Assembly (NCBI GenBank): GCA_029962745.1
Contig: CM057157.1
Span: 24,461,492 to 24,525,491, forward strand
Direction: 5' to 3'
Origin: Echinometra lucunter
Taxonomy: Eukaryota > Echinodermata > Echinoidea > Camarodonta > Echinometridae
DNA length: 64,000 nt
The translations under genes were made by a program, and so were the position numbers. The notes under the pieces were generated by a model. The model was not told the DNA's origin. It searched no databases and saw only the letters and a list, made by a program, of their open reading frames with translations. Every line of letters begins with the position of its first letter. Position 1 is the first letter of the stretch. Shown here one piece after another: positions 1 through 10,687 of the stretch.

Positions 1-322
1 TCAAATCAAGAACTTGATATTCTGCTGACAACAGGGGACACTTCACGGTACTAAGTTATCCTAGAAAACTGGGTGTAATGCTCATAATAAGGTGGCTTGA
101 TTTTAATCATCCAAGTGTTTTTAACAGTTTCATACATTTGAAAGTCTCCTTTCAAATAAAACAAAATCTGTTCACAACAAGAGGCAATCATTCCAGATTA
201 TAGATGCTTACACAGTTGTCTAATAACGTTGCCCTATATTTGATGTAAGTTAACTGTTCCGAGGATCTTTAATTTCCCAAGTCTTCACATAATAATGATA
301 AACCTTTTTTTTTCACTGCAAG

Positions 323-411
323 GGCCCAGTCGTTCTATAATCTCAAAGACCCTCCTAAAGGCAAATATGAAGAGACACCCTCGCTTTATTCGGCAAGTAT
401 CTTACATGCAG
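323..411 (+). CDS. Candidate plus-strand exon (89 nt), unknown gene
   Basis: The acceptor is a T9 tract plus CACTGCAAG; the donor is CATGCAG|GTGAGTG, close to consensus. Only one frame is open: after one base (incoming phase 2) it reads AQSFYNLKDPPKGKYEETPS then LYSASILHA, leaving one base (outgoing phase 1). The composition (Lys, Tyr, Pro, acidic) looks protein-like. Possible next pieces within 100 nt are after CTTCTCGCAG (480) or CTTTTATAG (505), both giving short tails. The family is not recognised. If real, the gene starts left of the window. Confidence 0.33.
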
Positions 412-718
412 GTGAGTGTTTCTTTTATTCCCCACATATTTACAAAACAAAAATATTCAATGATATCTCTTCTCGCAGACAAGCATGTTCTTTTTCTTTT
501 ATAGGGGGCCCTTTAGTTATACATGAATTATAAGTACTGGATTGTGTACACATTCGAAAAAGCAACTCTATTTCATTTTAAAATAGCTTTCGAGTCCTGT
601 GTTGTAGTTGTTGGTTTTTTCCTTCTTCTCTCTCTCCAAACTCTTTGAAATTATACGAAATTTTATTTTTTCTTGGAAAAGGACTATATTTAGACAAACA
701 TGGTAAGTAGAACAAAAC

Positions 719-1022
719 AAAATTGATAAAGAATTTTTTTTCCAAAAAATCAGAACCAATTAGTGCTAATTTTATGCATCCAAAGTATGCCGAATATGAC
801 TGATTATGACAAACAGGGACGGTATGTTTTACAATATAAGGCAGCCTTGCAGCCTTCGCACCTCCCCCCCCCCCATCCAAAATTGATAAAGAATTTTTCT
901 TCCAAAAAATCAGAACCAATTAGTGCTAATTTTATGCATCCAAAGTATGCCGAATATGACTGATTATGACAAACAGGGACGGTATGTTTTACAATATAAG
1001 GCAGTCTTGCAGCCTTCGCACC

Positions 1023-1063
<41 letters not shown>
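719..1063. repeat. Tandem 161-bp duplication, each ending in poly-C
   Basis: A unit starting AATTGATAAAGAATTTT and ending in a C-run occurs at 720 and again at 881, nearly identical through ATGCATCCAAAGTATGCCG and the CAGCCTTCGCACC end. The first copy ends in about 11 C, the second in about 40 C. The near identity implies a recent duplication. Open frames here are products of the repeat. Confidence 0.9.
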
Positions 1064-2355
1064 TTGTATCACCACATTCTCGAAAGGAAAGAAATGTTGG
1101 TTTTCTTGTTCTTTTAGCAGGGGCGTCTTCTTCTCATTATAACCAAACAATTTTAAATAATGACTTTCCATGTTCTTCCATTAGTCTTTTTGGCCAAGTG
1201 CACTGTAACTACCAAGATAATGGCATAAGGAATAGTAATACCGGCTTTGCTTCCAGGGACATGCCATCTGCAAGATCAAATATCTTAACACTCTTGTGAG
1301 TTTTCATGAGAGCATTTCCCTTCATCCGGAAGTCGCATGTATTTTCATATTGAATTAACCCTTCCGAGAAAAAAATAACAATTTTTTAAATACCATCTTA
1401 ATCTAATCAAAAGAACACTACAACTTAAATCATGAAAATCTACATCTACAATTGTTTATATATCTCGTTGAAAAATTATTTGGATAAGATATTTACAAAT
1501 TTGTTTTCAATGAACGCACAAAACTTTGACTTTGATACTACGTCGGATAAACGCTGGTGATATTGCCAACACATTGCATGATGAAACCGCACCAATTCTG
1601 GATTTATTTTATAACCTTCGATATGACTGGTGCAAAGGAAACTTCTACCAAAAATAAAATTCCTTTTTCTAGAGGGAATTTATTAGTTATCATGAATTCT
1701 ACATTCCTTTTCTTATGGTGAAAAAGAAAAGAGAGTCATCCATAGCTATACCAATGTGTCACCAAGTGGCACGAGTACCGATTTGGACGGAGAACCTTCA
1801 CATTCTTCGAGTTGAGACTGCAGTTGAATTGACACACTAAATTTCTCGGCTCTTTGGAACTCAAAGTTTTAAAATCTTGTGAATTACAAACATATAGGAG
1901 GCTTTGCAACATGCTCATTTCAAACATCAAGAAATAATGATATGCAGTTTTGATGCGACATTTATTCCAAAATAAACAACATTTCATGAATTATACTGCT
2001 TTCCGCTTCACCTGGTATTCGACTAATAAGATGCAAACATATATTATTCGCCGCATTTTTTTTTCTTATCCTTACATATACGTTTTGTGATCTGTAATTA
2101 TTTCGTAATAATGGGCATAATGTTCAAATACAAAATCTGCGTACCTAAATCTTTTCGAATTCATGATGCATAACAAAATACCACACATGATAGGTGTTTG
2201 AAGAAAACTTTCGCATCCTGTACAAGTAGATCACACATTAACCTGGATATTATTGACAATTATTAGCATACATCAAATTCTCTTATTGAAAAGGGGACTG
2301 TTTGCGATATTTTTTTTTCTAAAGGACTGATTATTTTTCTTGTTTTCTTTTCTAC
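1064..2355. other. 3' flank/3' UTR of the Cys-rich gene; otherwise unmarked
   Basis: AT-rich DNA holding the probable 3' UTR of the minus-strand gene (2355 to about 1941). No other splice-bounded open frame was found. Confidence 0.4.
1961..1966 (-). terminator. Possible poly(A) signal for the Cys-rich gene
   Basis: AATAAA on the minus strand, about 390 nt beyond the stop codon at 2356. No closer canonical signal was seen in the 3' flank. This is a single hexamer in AT-rich DNA, so support is weak. Confidence 0.3.
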
Positions 2356-2528
2356 TCAATGCCCTGATGGAATATCACTGACTTCCACGTCATATCTCTT
2401 GAAACACTTAACACTACAGATAGATCTTGTGTGGCGACATGATGGGAGGCAGGAATTTCCGGTTTCGTAGAACAAGCACTTCTTTGCGCAGTTGATGAAG
2501 TCGGCTATGCACACCTCGACGAAGCAAT
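2356..2528 (-). CDS. Terminal exon 5: 8-Cys secreted domain and stop
   Basis: The acceptor is CTTGTTATTTTCCAG; the frame continues to TGA at 2358-2356. The 57 residues contain eight cysteines spaced C-x4-C-x6-C-x3-C-x8-C-x3-C-x6-C-x3-C. The two halves, CFVEVC..C..C and CLPSC..C..C, share the layout C-x3/4-C-x6-C-x3-C, suggesting an internal duplication and possibly two CxxxC-bearing helices. The tail after the last Cys holds a KR pair (FKRYDVEV) and ends IPSGH. The pattern is not defensin, EGF, kazal or ShK. Some feel of eclosion-hormone-type peptides (ENC..CAESC-like spacing) exists but the spacings differ, so I do not assign it. Phase 1 matches exon 4. Confidence 0.65.
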
Positions 2529-3095
2529 CTGGAAAATAACAAGAATACGAAAATATTATCATATCAGTCTGACTTAAGATCAATAATGATTTCTTTCAAA
2601 ACAAAAACAATTCAACGTCGGGCTGACATTTCATACTTATTCATTCATTTATTTTGAAGTAAAGACTTGTTTTACAGTTTATGAAAGTTACGTGACCTAA
2701 TGCACGTTCCATTCAAGCATATGTCAAGGTTTTATTTTCCTGACGCAGAACTGCATCCACGATTGGCATGGTCTTTGTCGATCCTCGTTCGGATGTCGTA
2801 CAACAAAATGCGATCTAAAAATGATTAATGCAAACAGTCTCTTTCACTGCTGTCCATAATTATACTAACTACCTTGATATAGTGTTCGATAAGTAGCTAA
2901 GCGTAGGTAGGGAAAAGCAATCAAAACGGCTTCTTGATCATGTTGAGTAAGAAAGGATTCAACGCCCTTGGGGCTCACAGCAGACTTGCAGTTGAATGCG
3001 CTTGGAAAATTTTTGACTGATTTTGAATGGGGAACTGTCTTAAAAACCCCTCTCCCTCCCTCCAGATGGTGATTGTTACGTAATCATAAGCATAC

Positions 3096-3143
3096 CTAGA
3101 ATCTCTTCAGCGTCATTGGCTGCCACTGTGAAATATTCAGTGT
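3096..3143 (-). CDS. Coding exon 4 (48 nt): acidic linker
   Basis: The acceptor is TTATTTCAG|ACACTG and the donor GATTCTAG|GTATGC. In phase 1 it encodes D-TEYFTVAANDAEEIL plus the first base of an Asp codon completed by the next exon. The segment is acidic, lacks cysteine and directly precedes the Cys-rich domain, so it is either the end of the propeptide or the N-terminus of the mature peptide. It lies 567 nt upstream of the terminal exon. The frame is fixed from both sides by the phase-1 junctions. Confidence 0.6.
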   Translation of the reverse strand, partial: TLNISQWQPMTLKRF

Positions 3144-3630
3144 CTGAAATAAATGAAGAAAAAGGAGGGCGAAAACAGTGAGTAATGATTATGTCGTATC
3201 ATAATGGCATACAACGTGTATGTTCATAATATCAGAACGGCAAATGTAAGTTTTTCTAGGGCTCGATTATCAAGTCTTCCAACAATATTTCCCAACAGTT
3301 GATCCTTGGTCGTGTGTTTCGTATCGTTTCGTTTATGCTCATTCCTGATAATATTTTAATCAAGATTCTGAAATATTTTATGACAAGAGCTTAATGCATA
3401 ATGGCTGCTACCCTTTCTTGCCTGCTTATACACAAAAATTATGCCAACAGTCTATGAATATACTACCATCATCATCTTATTATCACTATTACTGTTGCAT
3501 TATTTTTAGTAGTAATATTATGACTATATTGTTATCTTAACTTGACAAAGGCTAATAGCCAAATATCATTTAGATCTTCCCAGCGGTTATTTGTATGTAT
3601 TCCCTTTCTCATCTGTCCATCAACTTCACG

Positions 3631-3970
3631 CAGTGGCGGCGATTTCATGTAATGAGTGGGGGGGGGGGGGGGACGGAAACACTGAAGGTCACCTCCGAAA
3701 ATCTGTTTCGAGAAGTGGAAGGGGGATGACCGTTATTATGCGAGCGAGCGAGCTAAAAATAACAGCAGAAATAATGAAAGAAGCCTCATTTTGCCATCAA
3801 AATACACTCTAGGCCTATAAAATATTTAAGTGGTTGGCCTAAATTTGGTCTTCTGACTCAAAATGAAAAAAAATGAAGATATTAAGTTTTAAAAATCGAG
3901 GGGGGGGGACGATCCCCCCAGAAAAAATCGAGGGGGGATACATCCCGTCCCCCCGGGATCGCCGCCTATG
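3631..3970. mobile_element. hAT-like nonautonomous element with 8-bp TSD
   Basis: The ends CAGTGGCGGCGAT and (reverse) CATAGGCGGCGAT are inverted repeats, flanked by perfect 8-bp direct repeats ACTTCACG at 3623-3630 and 3971-3978. An 8-bp target duplication with CA-starting inverted ends is the hAT mark. The 340-bp interior has G13 and G8 runs and no transposase. It sits in the intron between exons 3 and 4 of the Cys-rich gene. Confidence 0.85.
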
Positions 3971-4080
3971 ACTTCACGTATTATATCAGGGCTTTTTTAT
4001 TTGTTTGTTGGTTTGTTTTTTCATGCAGAGGCGTAAGAGGCCAGAGTCTAGGGGCTGCTGCAGCCAGGATGACGACTTAC

Positions 4081-4113
4081 CTACGGGATGGTCCTTCTTG
4101 TCTACCCAGAACA
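4081..4113 (-). CDS. Coding mini-exon 3 (33 nt)
   Basis: A 33-nt exon lies between acceptor CTTTACCTTCCAG and donor CCCGTAG|GTAAGTCG. In phase 1 it contributes L-FWVDKKDHPV and one base of the next codon. It contains a KK pair that could be a second processing site. Both borders are good and the exon is phase-symmetric like its neighbours. A competing reading is a plus-strand exon at 4029-4120 (acceptor TTTTTTCATGCAG, donor GGAAG|GTAAAG, open in one frame). I prefer the minus reading because phase and order match the flanking exons. Confidence 0.4.
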
Positions 4114-4450
4114 CTGGAAGGTAAAGGAAATAAAAATAGTTATGTTTACTGAAAACCAGAGACCAAAATCATCAAGTACATGCAAAAGATTATCCGTTAA
4201 AATGGGTTAGGAAGAATAATGAAGATGAATTTATAAAATAGGCGTAATAAACTGCAGAACATTCCCGATCCTCGAATCAGTGGCGCCACATGAAGATTCT
4301 TAAATTCAACATTGATTGATAATTCATACTGCCTGAAGTGGTTTGGCGCCCTCACACATAAGAGCAGTCACATGTACTCTTCACATGCGACTTACGTGGA
4401 AAATTTATTGACTTACTTGGAAAATTTCCTTTCCGCCTTTTCTTTGCGAC

Positions 4451-4453
4451 CCC

Positions 4454-4503
<50 letters not shown>

Positions 4504-4505
4504 CC
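4451..4505 (+). repeat. Poly-C followed by (TC)n microsatellite
   Basis: A run of about 14 C passes directly into about 40 nt of mainly CT repeats. The same C-run then (TC)n order recurs at 16017, 33038 and 59376. Confidence 0.95.
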
Positions 4506-4777
4506 CTCCCTTAATTCTGTATTTTTAATGATGGTGCTTTGCAAAGATTTATTGGTGTCGCCAGAACCCACGTCCTCAGTTTTTCCTATTTTTTCCCCTT
4601 TTCAAAATTTTAAGTATCAAAAAAAAAAAAAACCTTATCAGTATTTCATGCTTGCAACACGATTTCAAGAAACTGTGTAGTATACCTGACAAACTCGGGT
4701 TTTTAGAGGCTTTCCTTAAAGAACATACTGATTTCAGAAGATACGATACAAGATTTGAGTTATTGTTTCGTACTTAC

Positions 4778-4828
4778 GTCTTTTTGCCGGTACTCTGTCT
4801 TGTGTGGTTTCAAACTGCAGGCTGCAAA
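4778..4828 (-). CDS. Coding exon 2 (51 nt): propeptide with KR site
   Basis: The acceptor has a long pyrimidine tract (CTTTCCTTTTTGTATCCACAG) and the donor is AAAAGAC|GTAAGTAC; both are strong. In phase 1 the exon reads V-CSLQFETTQDRVPAKR, with its last base starting the next codon. It ends at a dibasic KR, a usual prohormone-convertase site, so it looks like a propeptide segment. It is 51 nt, phase 1 at both ends, so it can be skipped without changing frame. The residue before the core, C24, is probably the last of the signal peptide or an odd extra cysteine. No stop codon occurs in the used frame. Confidence 0.5.
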
Positions 4829-5145
4829 CTGTGGATACAAAAAGGAAAGAAAATCACATTGACAAAGTGAATTAATGAAAGAAATGCATTTTACAAGCTT
4901 GTGGTGCTAATGAGAAGAAAGTTTAAGTCGTTATCCTGTGAGGTGTTGTGAAAGAAGTTTCATTAACTCATTTCTTTGCCATTCCTGTCACTTAAGTCGC
5001 ATTTTATCCATCATCAAAAAATGTACTTCATAAACACGATATAAGGATATAGGCATCATAATGGTAACATATTTTTCAACAGATTATTGCGTCTCTATCA
5101 TTGCCATCATTTTGCTCGTTTATCATATTGGCTTCGAAATCTCCT

Positions 5146-5372
5146 TCAACCCCCTCGTAATCTTAAATTATGAAAAGAATGCTGATATCGTTCATCGGTT
5201 TCCCTTGCAAAATCCATTGACTCGCCCCGCAATGACTTCCGTAAGTCACACGTCTTTCTACATATCATATCGTAATCATCATCCGTTTCGTCAAAACAAC
5301 ACAACGCATGCAGAGTAGCTCTTAGACAATGTCGATATAAAAGATTTCCTTTCGGGCATATCTCACACGAAA
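5146..5372 (-). CDS. Candidate alternative terminal exon, 7 Cys
   Basis: The acceptor is TTGTTGTCCTAG, then phase 1 reading S-C-E-I-C-P-K-G and onward to TGA at 5146: 74 residues with seven Cys near the front (C-x2-C-x9-C-x8-C-C-x11-C-x3-C) and a charged tail ending RLRGG. The exon is on the same strand as the Cys-rich gene, between the signal-peptide exon and exon 2, and in the same phase, so the signal peptide could be joined to it (first residue Val). No AATAAA is seen close downstream. An internal GTAGAA donor would make it a phase-1 cassette, but that donor is poor. It could also be a chance open frame. Confidence 0.27.
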
Positions 5373-5520
5373 CTAGGACAACAAGTTCTTGGATTTTCAC
5401 GTTTTTTTGTCTCGGATGGATGAACCGAGATGAAATTTTAGTTCGTTCTCTTTCTGAAACTTTATCCCAGAGGTAAGAATGGTATTGATCGTGTGTTGGA
5501 AATATTGAGGACATCTTTCC

Positions 5521-5633
5521 TCATATCTGATGATTCTCCACGTTTTTGTCGTTGTCTTCTTGACTTTCCCCTTGCTCCATTCGTTTTACAGGACGGGCAA
5601 TAAATTGGAGTGTGATTTTGAAGGCTGGTTGGG
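5521..5633 (-). CDS. Candidate minus-strand exon with VKR site
   Basis: After CTCCACAG, phase 1 gives A-QPAFKITLQFIARPVKR followed by an acidic stretch MEQGESQEDNDKNVENHQI and a stop. The KR followed by an acidic tail is prohormone-like, and the phase matches the signal-peptide exon. Against it, the acceptor lacks a good pyrimidine tract and there is no downstream exon or poly(A) support. Another frame of the same stretch carries RRQRQKR. It is reported only because it lies in the same minus-strand exon cluster. Confidence 0.15.
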
Positions 5634-5639
5634 CTGTGG

Positions 5640-7000
5640 AGATTAATTTGATTTAGTTCGTTATGTGTAGAGATCAATCCAGTCTGCGCTCATATCATTA
5701 CCCTAACGGTTTGGAAGTTCTTCATACATGGAATCCTGCTTCCATCTCCTGTTACGCTTGCATCTTCCATAGTCCAATTGTAAATTCATGAATATAGATT
5801 TAGAAAGTGCTCCAACTATATACTGTATTGGCATTTAATAAAACGCACGGTAAATGACATCCGTTTCTAGGCATACCAACCTACTTTCTACATTTTCAAG
5901 TTGCTGCAATCATTATTCTGGCTGTAAAGGGATTCCATGTTCATTGTAAGAAGTTGGTTACGTGAGGGACTGAGGGTGGGGTTTTGTTGTAAGTGTTCGA
6001 GATTCGACTCACAAAGATCTGACAGAGCATATTTCAGGGATTAAAAGTAGGCTCAGTTAATGATGTACCCTATCGAATTCAGTGTTGCACCCTATCCCTA
6101 CATTAGCATGATTAATCCAAGGTTTTATTCAGTGATTAGTTAATGATTAAACAGTACTATCGATCATTGTGAAACGATGATACTTGTAGAAGTATAGCGC
6201 AGTCCAGCGAAGGTGTAACAAAACTATACCTTCAGAATATCCTCAAGCATACAAATACCATAACGAGGGCGCTGTTCGTATCTGGCACAATAAGCAGAAG
6301 ATTTGTTGAAACGACGGCATTGAGGTATAGGGTTATAGGTTTTGCCTTATAGCGTTTGGTCCAGGGTTAAAGTTCAGCATTTGGTCAAAGCATGATTAGT
6401 GATCGAACCGGAAGCGGAGCAATTGTCGACGGAGCATTTCTCGTGAAATTGTAATTCTTTGCCCCTTTTCACGGGTTTCCTTTCATCAAAACCATTACTT
6501 AGAAGACGAATGTGTTTTCTATATAACCCTGTTGCATTTTGATGATGAATCATTTCCCATTAGGTCAATTCAAACGTTAACCAGTCCTTCTCAGTCGTTG
6601 CAGATGTATTCATGTGGCATAAGGCATGTTTCTATGACCCTTGGGGTATTCTTCCAAATCATTAAAACCGTACCTGTATCAAAGATCCCCATTCATGCCA
6701 TTCTGGGGTTCTTTGGAATTGGCACTCATGCAGCCCGTTTCATGTCCTTTCTTTTGCGTAATCGTGCCGTGTAGATTTTCGTATCTCAGGAAAATGATAT
6801 ATATCGACCCCATACATTTAATCCTGTTATCATGGTTATTGAACTTCAAATCATGAAGACATAGCCTGTGTATCGTCATTCGGTCACGTGGATGGGGGCC
6901 CAGGCGGCATACACCAAATCGAAATTTTTGTACAGAACTATCTTAATACGTTGTAAAATTCGCAATTTCCCTTCTCCGCCTACATCATCAATCTTTTGAA
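5640..7000. other. No gene seen
   Basis: Unique-looking AT-rich DNA. Open frames here lack paired splice sites or a coding-like composition. Confidence 0.4.
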
Positions 7001-7001
7001 G

Positions 7002-7218
7002 GACATTGATTTTTGTTTCTGAATCATTAAGAGCTGATCCTCTTGAGAAATTGAAATGTATTTGGCGTGTTGCAGCACATCGGGGAGAGAAATTGATTAT
7101 TATGACGCCGGACATAATTGAGACTCGTTTTGAACGCAATTATGGACAGGATGTCGGTCACCGGTTTTTCGTAGCAGCGGGAGGTCTTTGGAGGACTGAG
7201 GAATACGGGAGGAAACCA
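7002..7218 (+). CDS. Candidate plus-strand exon, unknown
   Basis: Follows CATCATCAATCTTTTGAAG and ends AAACCA|GTAAGAGAG. The frame (incoming phase 2, outgoing phase 0) is open for 72 codons and includes SLRADPLEKLKCIWRVAAHR, TPDIIETRFERNYGQDVG and LWRTEEYGRKP. The mixture of charged and hydrophobic residues is protein-like and GC is locally higher. It has no ATG near its start, so it would be internal. No domain is recognised and no partner exon is certain. Confidence 0.22.
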
Positions 7219-8980
7219 GTAAGAGAGGGTGAAAGATGAGTTGACTCTGAAGGGTGTAATCCATCTCAGTGGAATCTTAAGAAGAAGGGTAAACTCCTCG
7301 TTTTGAAGTATCCTCCCTCCTACATCATTTATGATGGATGTGCGATACTGAAGTCAGCTATTATCAATACTTTTTTCCCTCAACCTCGACCACACATTCC
7401 ATGATTTTACCAAACAGCATCCCTGACATGATCGATGTTGTTAATGTTTTGCTTTTTGTTAAGTCTGTGATTCCCCGGCCCTTTTCCGATTTTTCCGGAG
7501 TGGTAGGATTGTGTTCGAGTGGTTCGAAGATTATGAAACATGATTAATGATTTTCGTGGAAGTCATACGATATTCTGATACTCGTCACCATTGCTTTGAC
7601 CTTGTATTTCTGAAAATGTGACCCGGAGACGATGGTTTCTCTTTTCTTTTCTCGTTTACTCATTTTCCCCCTTTTAAACGATCTATCATGCTTAATCTTG
7701 ATATCGATACCCGATTTTCCTAAGATAAAAAGTTGTTGTCCTCGTGGCGTGAAGTATGCATCATGTGCCATATGTTGAGGTATTCGTTTCCTTGTACACT
7801 TCTTTCTCAAACTTCAGTTTGAGAAAGAATGGTTGTTTTCCCCCACAGTTTGCAATGAGGAAAGATGGTTAATGCTATTCGCAACTATTCTCAAATTGTT
7901 GATCGTGATTTTGCTTCTACTTCGGAAGTTCAAACTGAAAGATGCCACACTCTTTTCAAAAAAGTTCTCAAACACTTTCCTGTGGAACAGCGGGTCATAG
8001 AAATAGGAGATATTTGGAAACAAGCTAATATGATTACTTTCGAAATCTTTAGTAGGCCTACATCAGTACATGTAGTTAGTTGTATTAAAGTTGTGCAAGC
8101 GTTTGATCCTTTCTCTTGTTGTTGTTGCAGTTGCTTTGTTTGATTGCTTTCGTTATGTTTTGCCTTGTTTTGTGTTCACTTTTCTGAAACGTTGAAATTC
8201 CCTTTTCCGATAAGGTCAGATATATGGAAAAAAACACCTTGTCATTTTTATATATCTATTAGATTTAGTGACAGTAATGGGTTAGCAGTGACTTGATACG
8301 TTGGCACAGATAGACAAAGGCAATTCGTCATAACACACTACTGCACTAGAAGTTCAAGCAAAATCAGTAGAGCTGATTCGGAAGTCGAATACATCAGAGT
8401 TAAAAAGAAAATGTATTAATACAGTGATTCATAAATGTATTTCTCTGTTTATTGTTAGAAGTTAAACATGCTTTGATGGATTGGATTATATAAACATGAT
8501 GGATTTATCCTGTTCATCATCTTATCATGTTCACGAAGATATTCTTTGTTTAGAGAACTTTCGGCAAACAAACTTCTAATTTGATTGTTTCGTGTTTGGT
8601 TTGTTTCTAGGCTCACATGCAAGGCCTGAATTAAATGCAGGCCTCGACATGCCCAAAATACATCGTAAACAGTGCTATTAATAACATTTTCGATGAATAA
8701 TACGAGCACCAGATTGTTTTCTTCCGTAACAAAACTCCGTTCATTGTTAACGGATTAGATGTATTTCTTAGAAAAATTTTGGAATAGGGAACAAACAGTA
8801 CATTGCTGTATTTTGTGTACATGGAAGGCTCGTAAAATACATGTATATACGTGGAATACATCTTGCCTCAGGGAATTTGGAATGCTTATCTGTTCAGTGT
8901 ACTAAGTATAATAGCCTACTGAAATCAAGATTTACAAATTGAATGAATTCGTGCGTCATTTCTTATACCGTGAAGTATCC
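7219..8980. other. No gene seen
   Basis: AT-rich DNA with short random open frames. (TTG)-rich at 8115 and no clear repeat borders. It carries the far left part of the long first coding intron of the minus gene, if that model is right. Confidence 0.4.
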
Positions 8981-9031
8981 CCTCCCCCCCCCCCCACACA
9001 CACACACAAAGAGAGAGAGAGAGAGAGAGAA
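8981..9031 (+). repeat. Compound microsatellite C-run/(CA)n/(GA)n
   Basis: Directly visible: a C-run, then CACACACA, then AGAGAGAG. Confidence 0.95.
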
Positions 9032-9218
9032 AATGATAATAATGGAGTAAATCGGAGGGGTAATGACGGAAAACCTCTGGTATTATCATTCTATTATATA
9101 CAGTTCCTTCATACTTTGGCGCCTTAATCTACTTGCCACTCGGGGTTCAGGAAAAACCCCACCGTTAGCCGTTAAGTTTGGGAAAGGCGATGGTCCCTGT
9201 GCGTGGGGAGCATCCTAT

Positions 9219-9582
9219 AGTGGCCCTGAAATACGCTCGACAACAGGTCATGTGCGACGTGAATTTCGCGGCCAACTTTGCAACCCAGTCGCGAAATTCG
9301 CTACCCGTGACGCGAAATTTGCGTCCCAGTCGCGAATTTCGCATCCCGGGTTATAAATTTCGCGTCTCCGGTCATGAATTTCGCATTCCGGGTCATGAAC
9401 TTTGCATCCCAGATCATGAATTTCACATCCCGGGTCCTGAATTTCGCGTCACGGGTCGTGGATTTCGTGACTGGGACACAAAGTTCGCGTTAAGGGTCGA
9501 AAATTTCGCGACTGGGACGCAAAGTTGGCCCCGAAATTCAAGTCGCACATGACCTGTTGTCGAGCGTACTCAGGGCCACCAC
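9219..9582. mobile_element. Palindromic element with internal 21-bp repeats
   Basis: The left arm starts GTGGCCCTGAAATACGCTCG and the right end is its near inverse; both arms include ACAACAGGTCATGTGCGAC. Between the arms a 21-bp unit (AATTTCGCATCCCGGGTCATG type) is repeated several times with drift. Since 21 is a multiple of three, one frame encodes 7-residue repeats such as HEFRIPG, HELCIPD, HEFHIPG. The inverted arms argue for a nonautonomous DNA element or folded repeat rather than a protein gene. Confidence 0.75.
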
Positions 9583-9669
9583 GCATGTACATCCGGTATG
9601 GTCAGCATGCTTGGAGGGGATTTAAAATTAGCCGGTTTGACGTGGTCATCGCAGTGTGTGACTTTATAG

Positions 9670-9811
9670 GGGATTTTTAAAGAGAAAGAGATTGATTTTT
9701 GTGCCTGTTCGTGATGATTTACTGCATATGCTGCTGGATCGATATATGTGTTTAATGGACAAGGGAATTCAAATTACACGATACATCAGATTAGGCATGT
9801 TAGGGAACAAG
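9670..9811 (+). CDS. Candidate plus-strand exon, unknown
   Basis: Acceptor GTGTGACTTTATAG, donor GGGAACAAG|GTGAGTCG. The frame (incoming phase 2, outgoing phase 0) gives 47 residues including KRKRLIFVPVRDDLLHMLLD and MDKGIQITRYIRLGMLGNK. The donor is good, the acceptor moderate. Its position just beside a repeat element leaves room for chance. No family is recognised. Confidence 0.22.
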
Positions 9812-10460
9812 GTGAGTCGACTCGCAGAAACGTTTTGGGGAATTGCCTCTCTTGATCTATTAAAAAAATGATAATCATTTTGACCCATATTTCTCTTTTA
9901 TCATGAGAGTTGTCACGAATTTGCCAAAAGTTTTTTAACTGAAATGAACTTGAAGTATATACGAGTGACTTCACTCCATATAAAGGCTTTTTCACATGCA
10001 AATTATGCAGATTGCTGAAAGTTGTTGTTTGGGCAACAGAGCTGGAAATGTTCATAAACCACATATGAACCAAAATCAATCAATGAACCTAAAGCAACGG
10101 AATTTTTTTTCTAGGTTACACTGTTGGGTTCAATAGGACTGTCCAGCCGACCGACTATAAGTTCGAGATAACGCTGGGGAATTATCAAGAGTGCCAAACT
10201 TGAAGAGGATTTCTATATTCACACCAAAGGCACGTATATATTTCTTGTATGCAGTAGTATTGAAGTATTACAACCCCAGTTACACCAAAAAGGCCTACAT
10301 CAGATCGACGCAAGAGCGACACCAGAACAACACCAAACCAACAACAGACCTACACCAACTCAACACCATACTGATAAGAGCCGACACCAGCCAACACCAG
10401 GCCAACTACAGACTGACAACATACCGTACCGACACGAGACATAAGCCAGACTAACAACAT

Positions 10461-10555
10461 GGGAACGTTTCATGAAGAGTCTTGTCGGTGATTTTCAGTA
10501 GCGTATTACAGTTGTCAGTGAAAATCACTGACAAAACTCTTCATGAAGCTCCCCC
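10461..10555. mobile_element. 95-bp hairpin MITE inside the minisatellite
   Basis: GGGAACGTTTCATGAAGAG at the left faces CTCTTCATGAAGCTCCCC at the right; the arms also share GTCNGTGATTTTCA. It closely resembles the ends of the element at 27744, so both belong to one GGG..GTTTCATGAA family. Confidence 0.8.
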
Positions 10556-10687
10556 GATATCGATACCAGCCGACTTCAGATCAACAACATACCGACACTA
10601 GACAGACGCCAGGCCAACAACAGATCGACATTAGATCGACACCATACCGATACCAGCCGACACCAGACAGACACCACGGCACCAGGA

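Noticed and set aside
4029..4120. Plus-strand exon reading RRKRPESRGCCSQDDD
   Set aside because: Borders are acceptable, but the overlapping minus-strand 33-nt exon fits the phase and order of the Cys-rich gene better. Not fully excluded.
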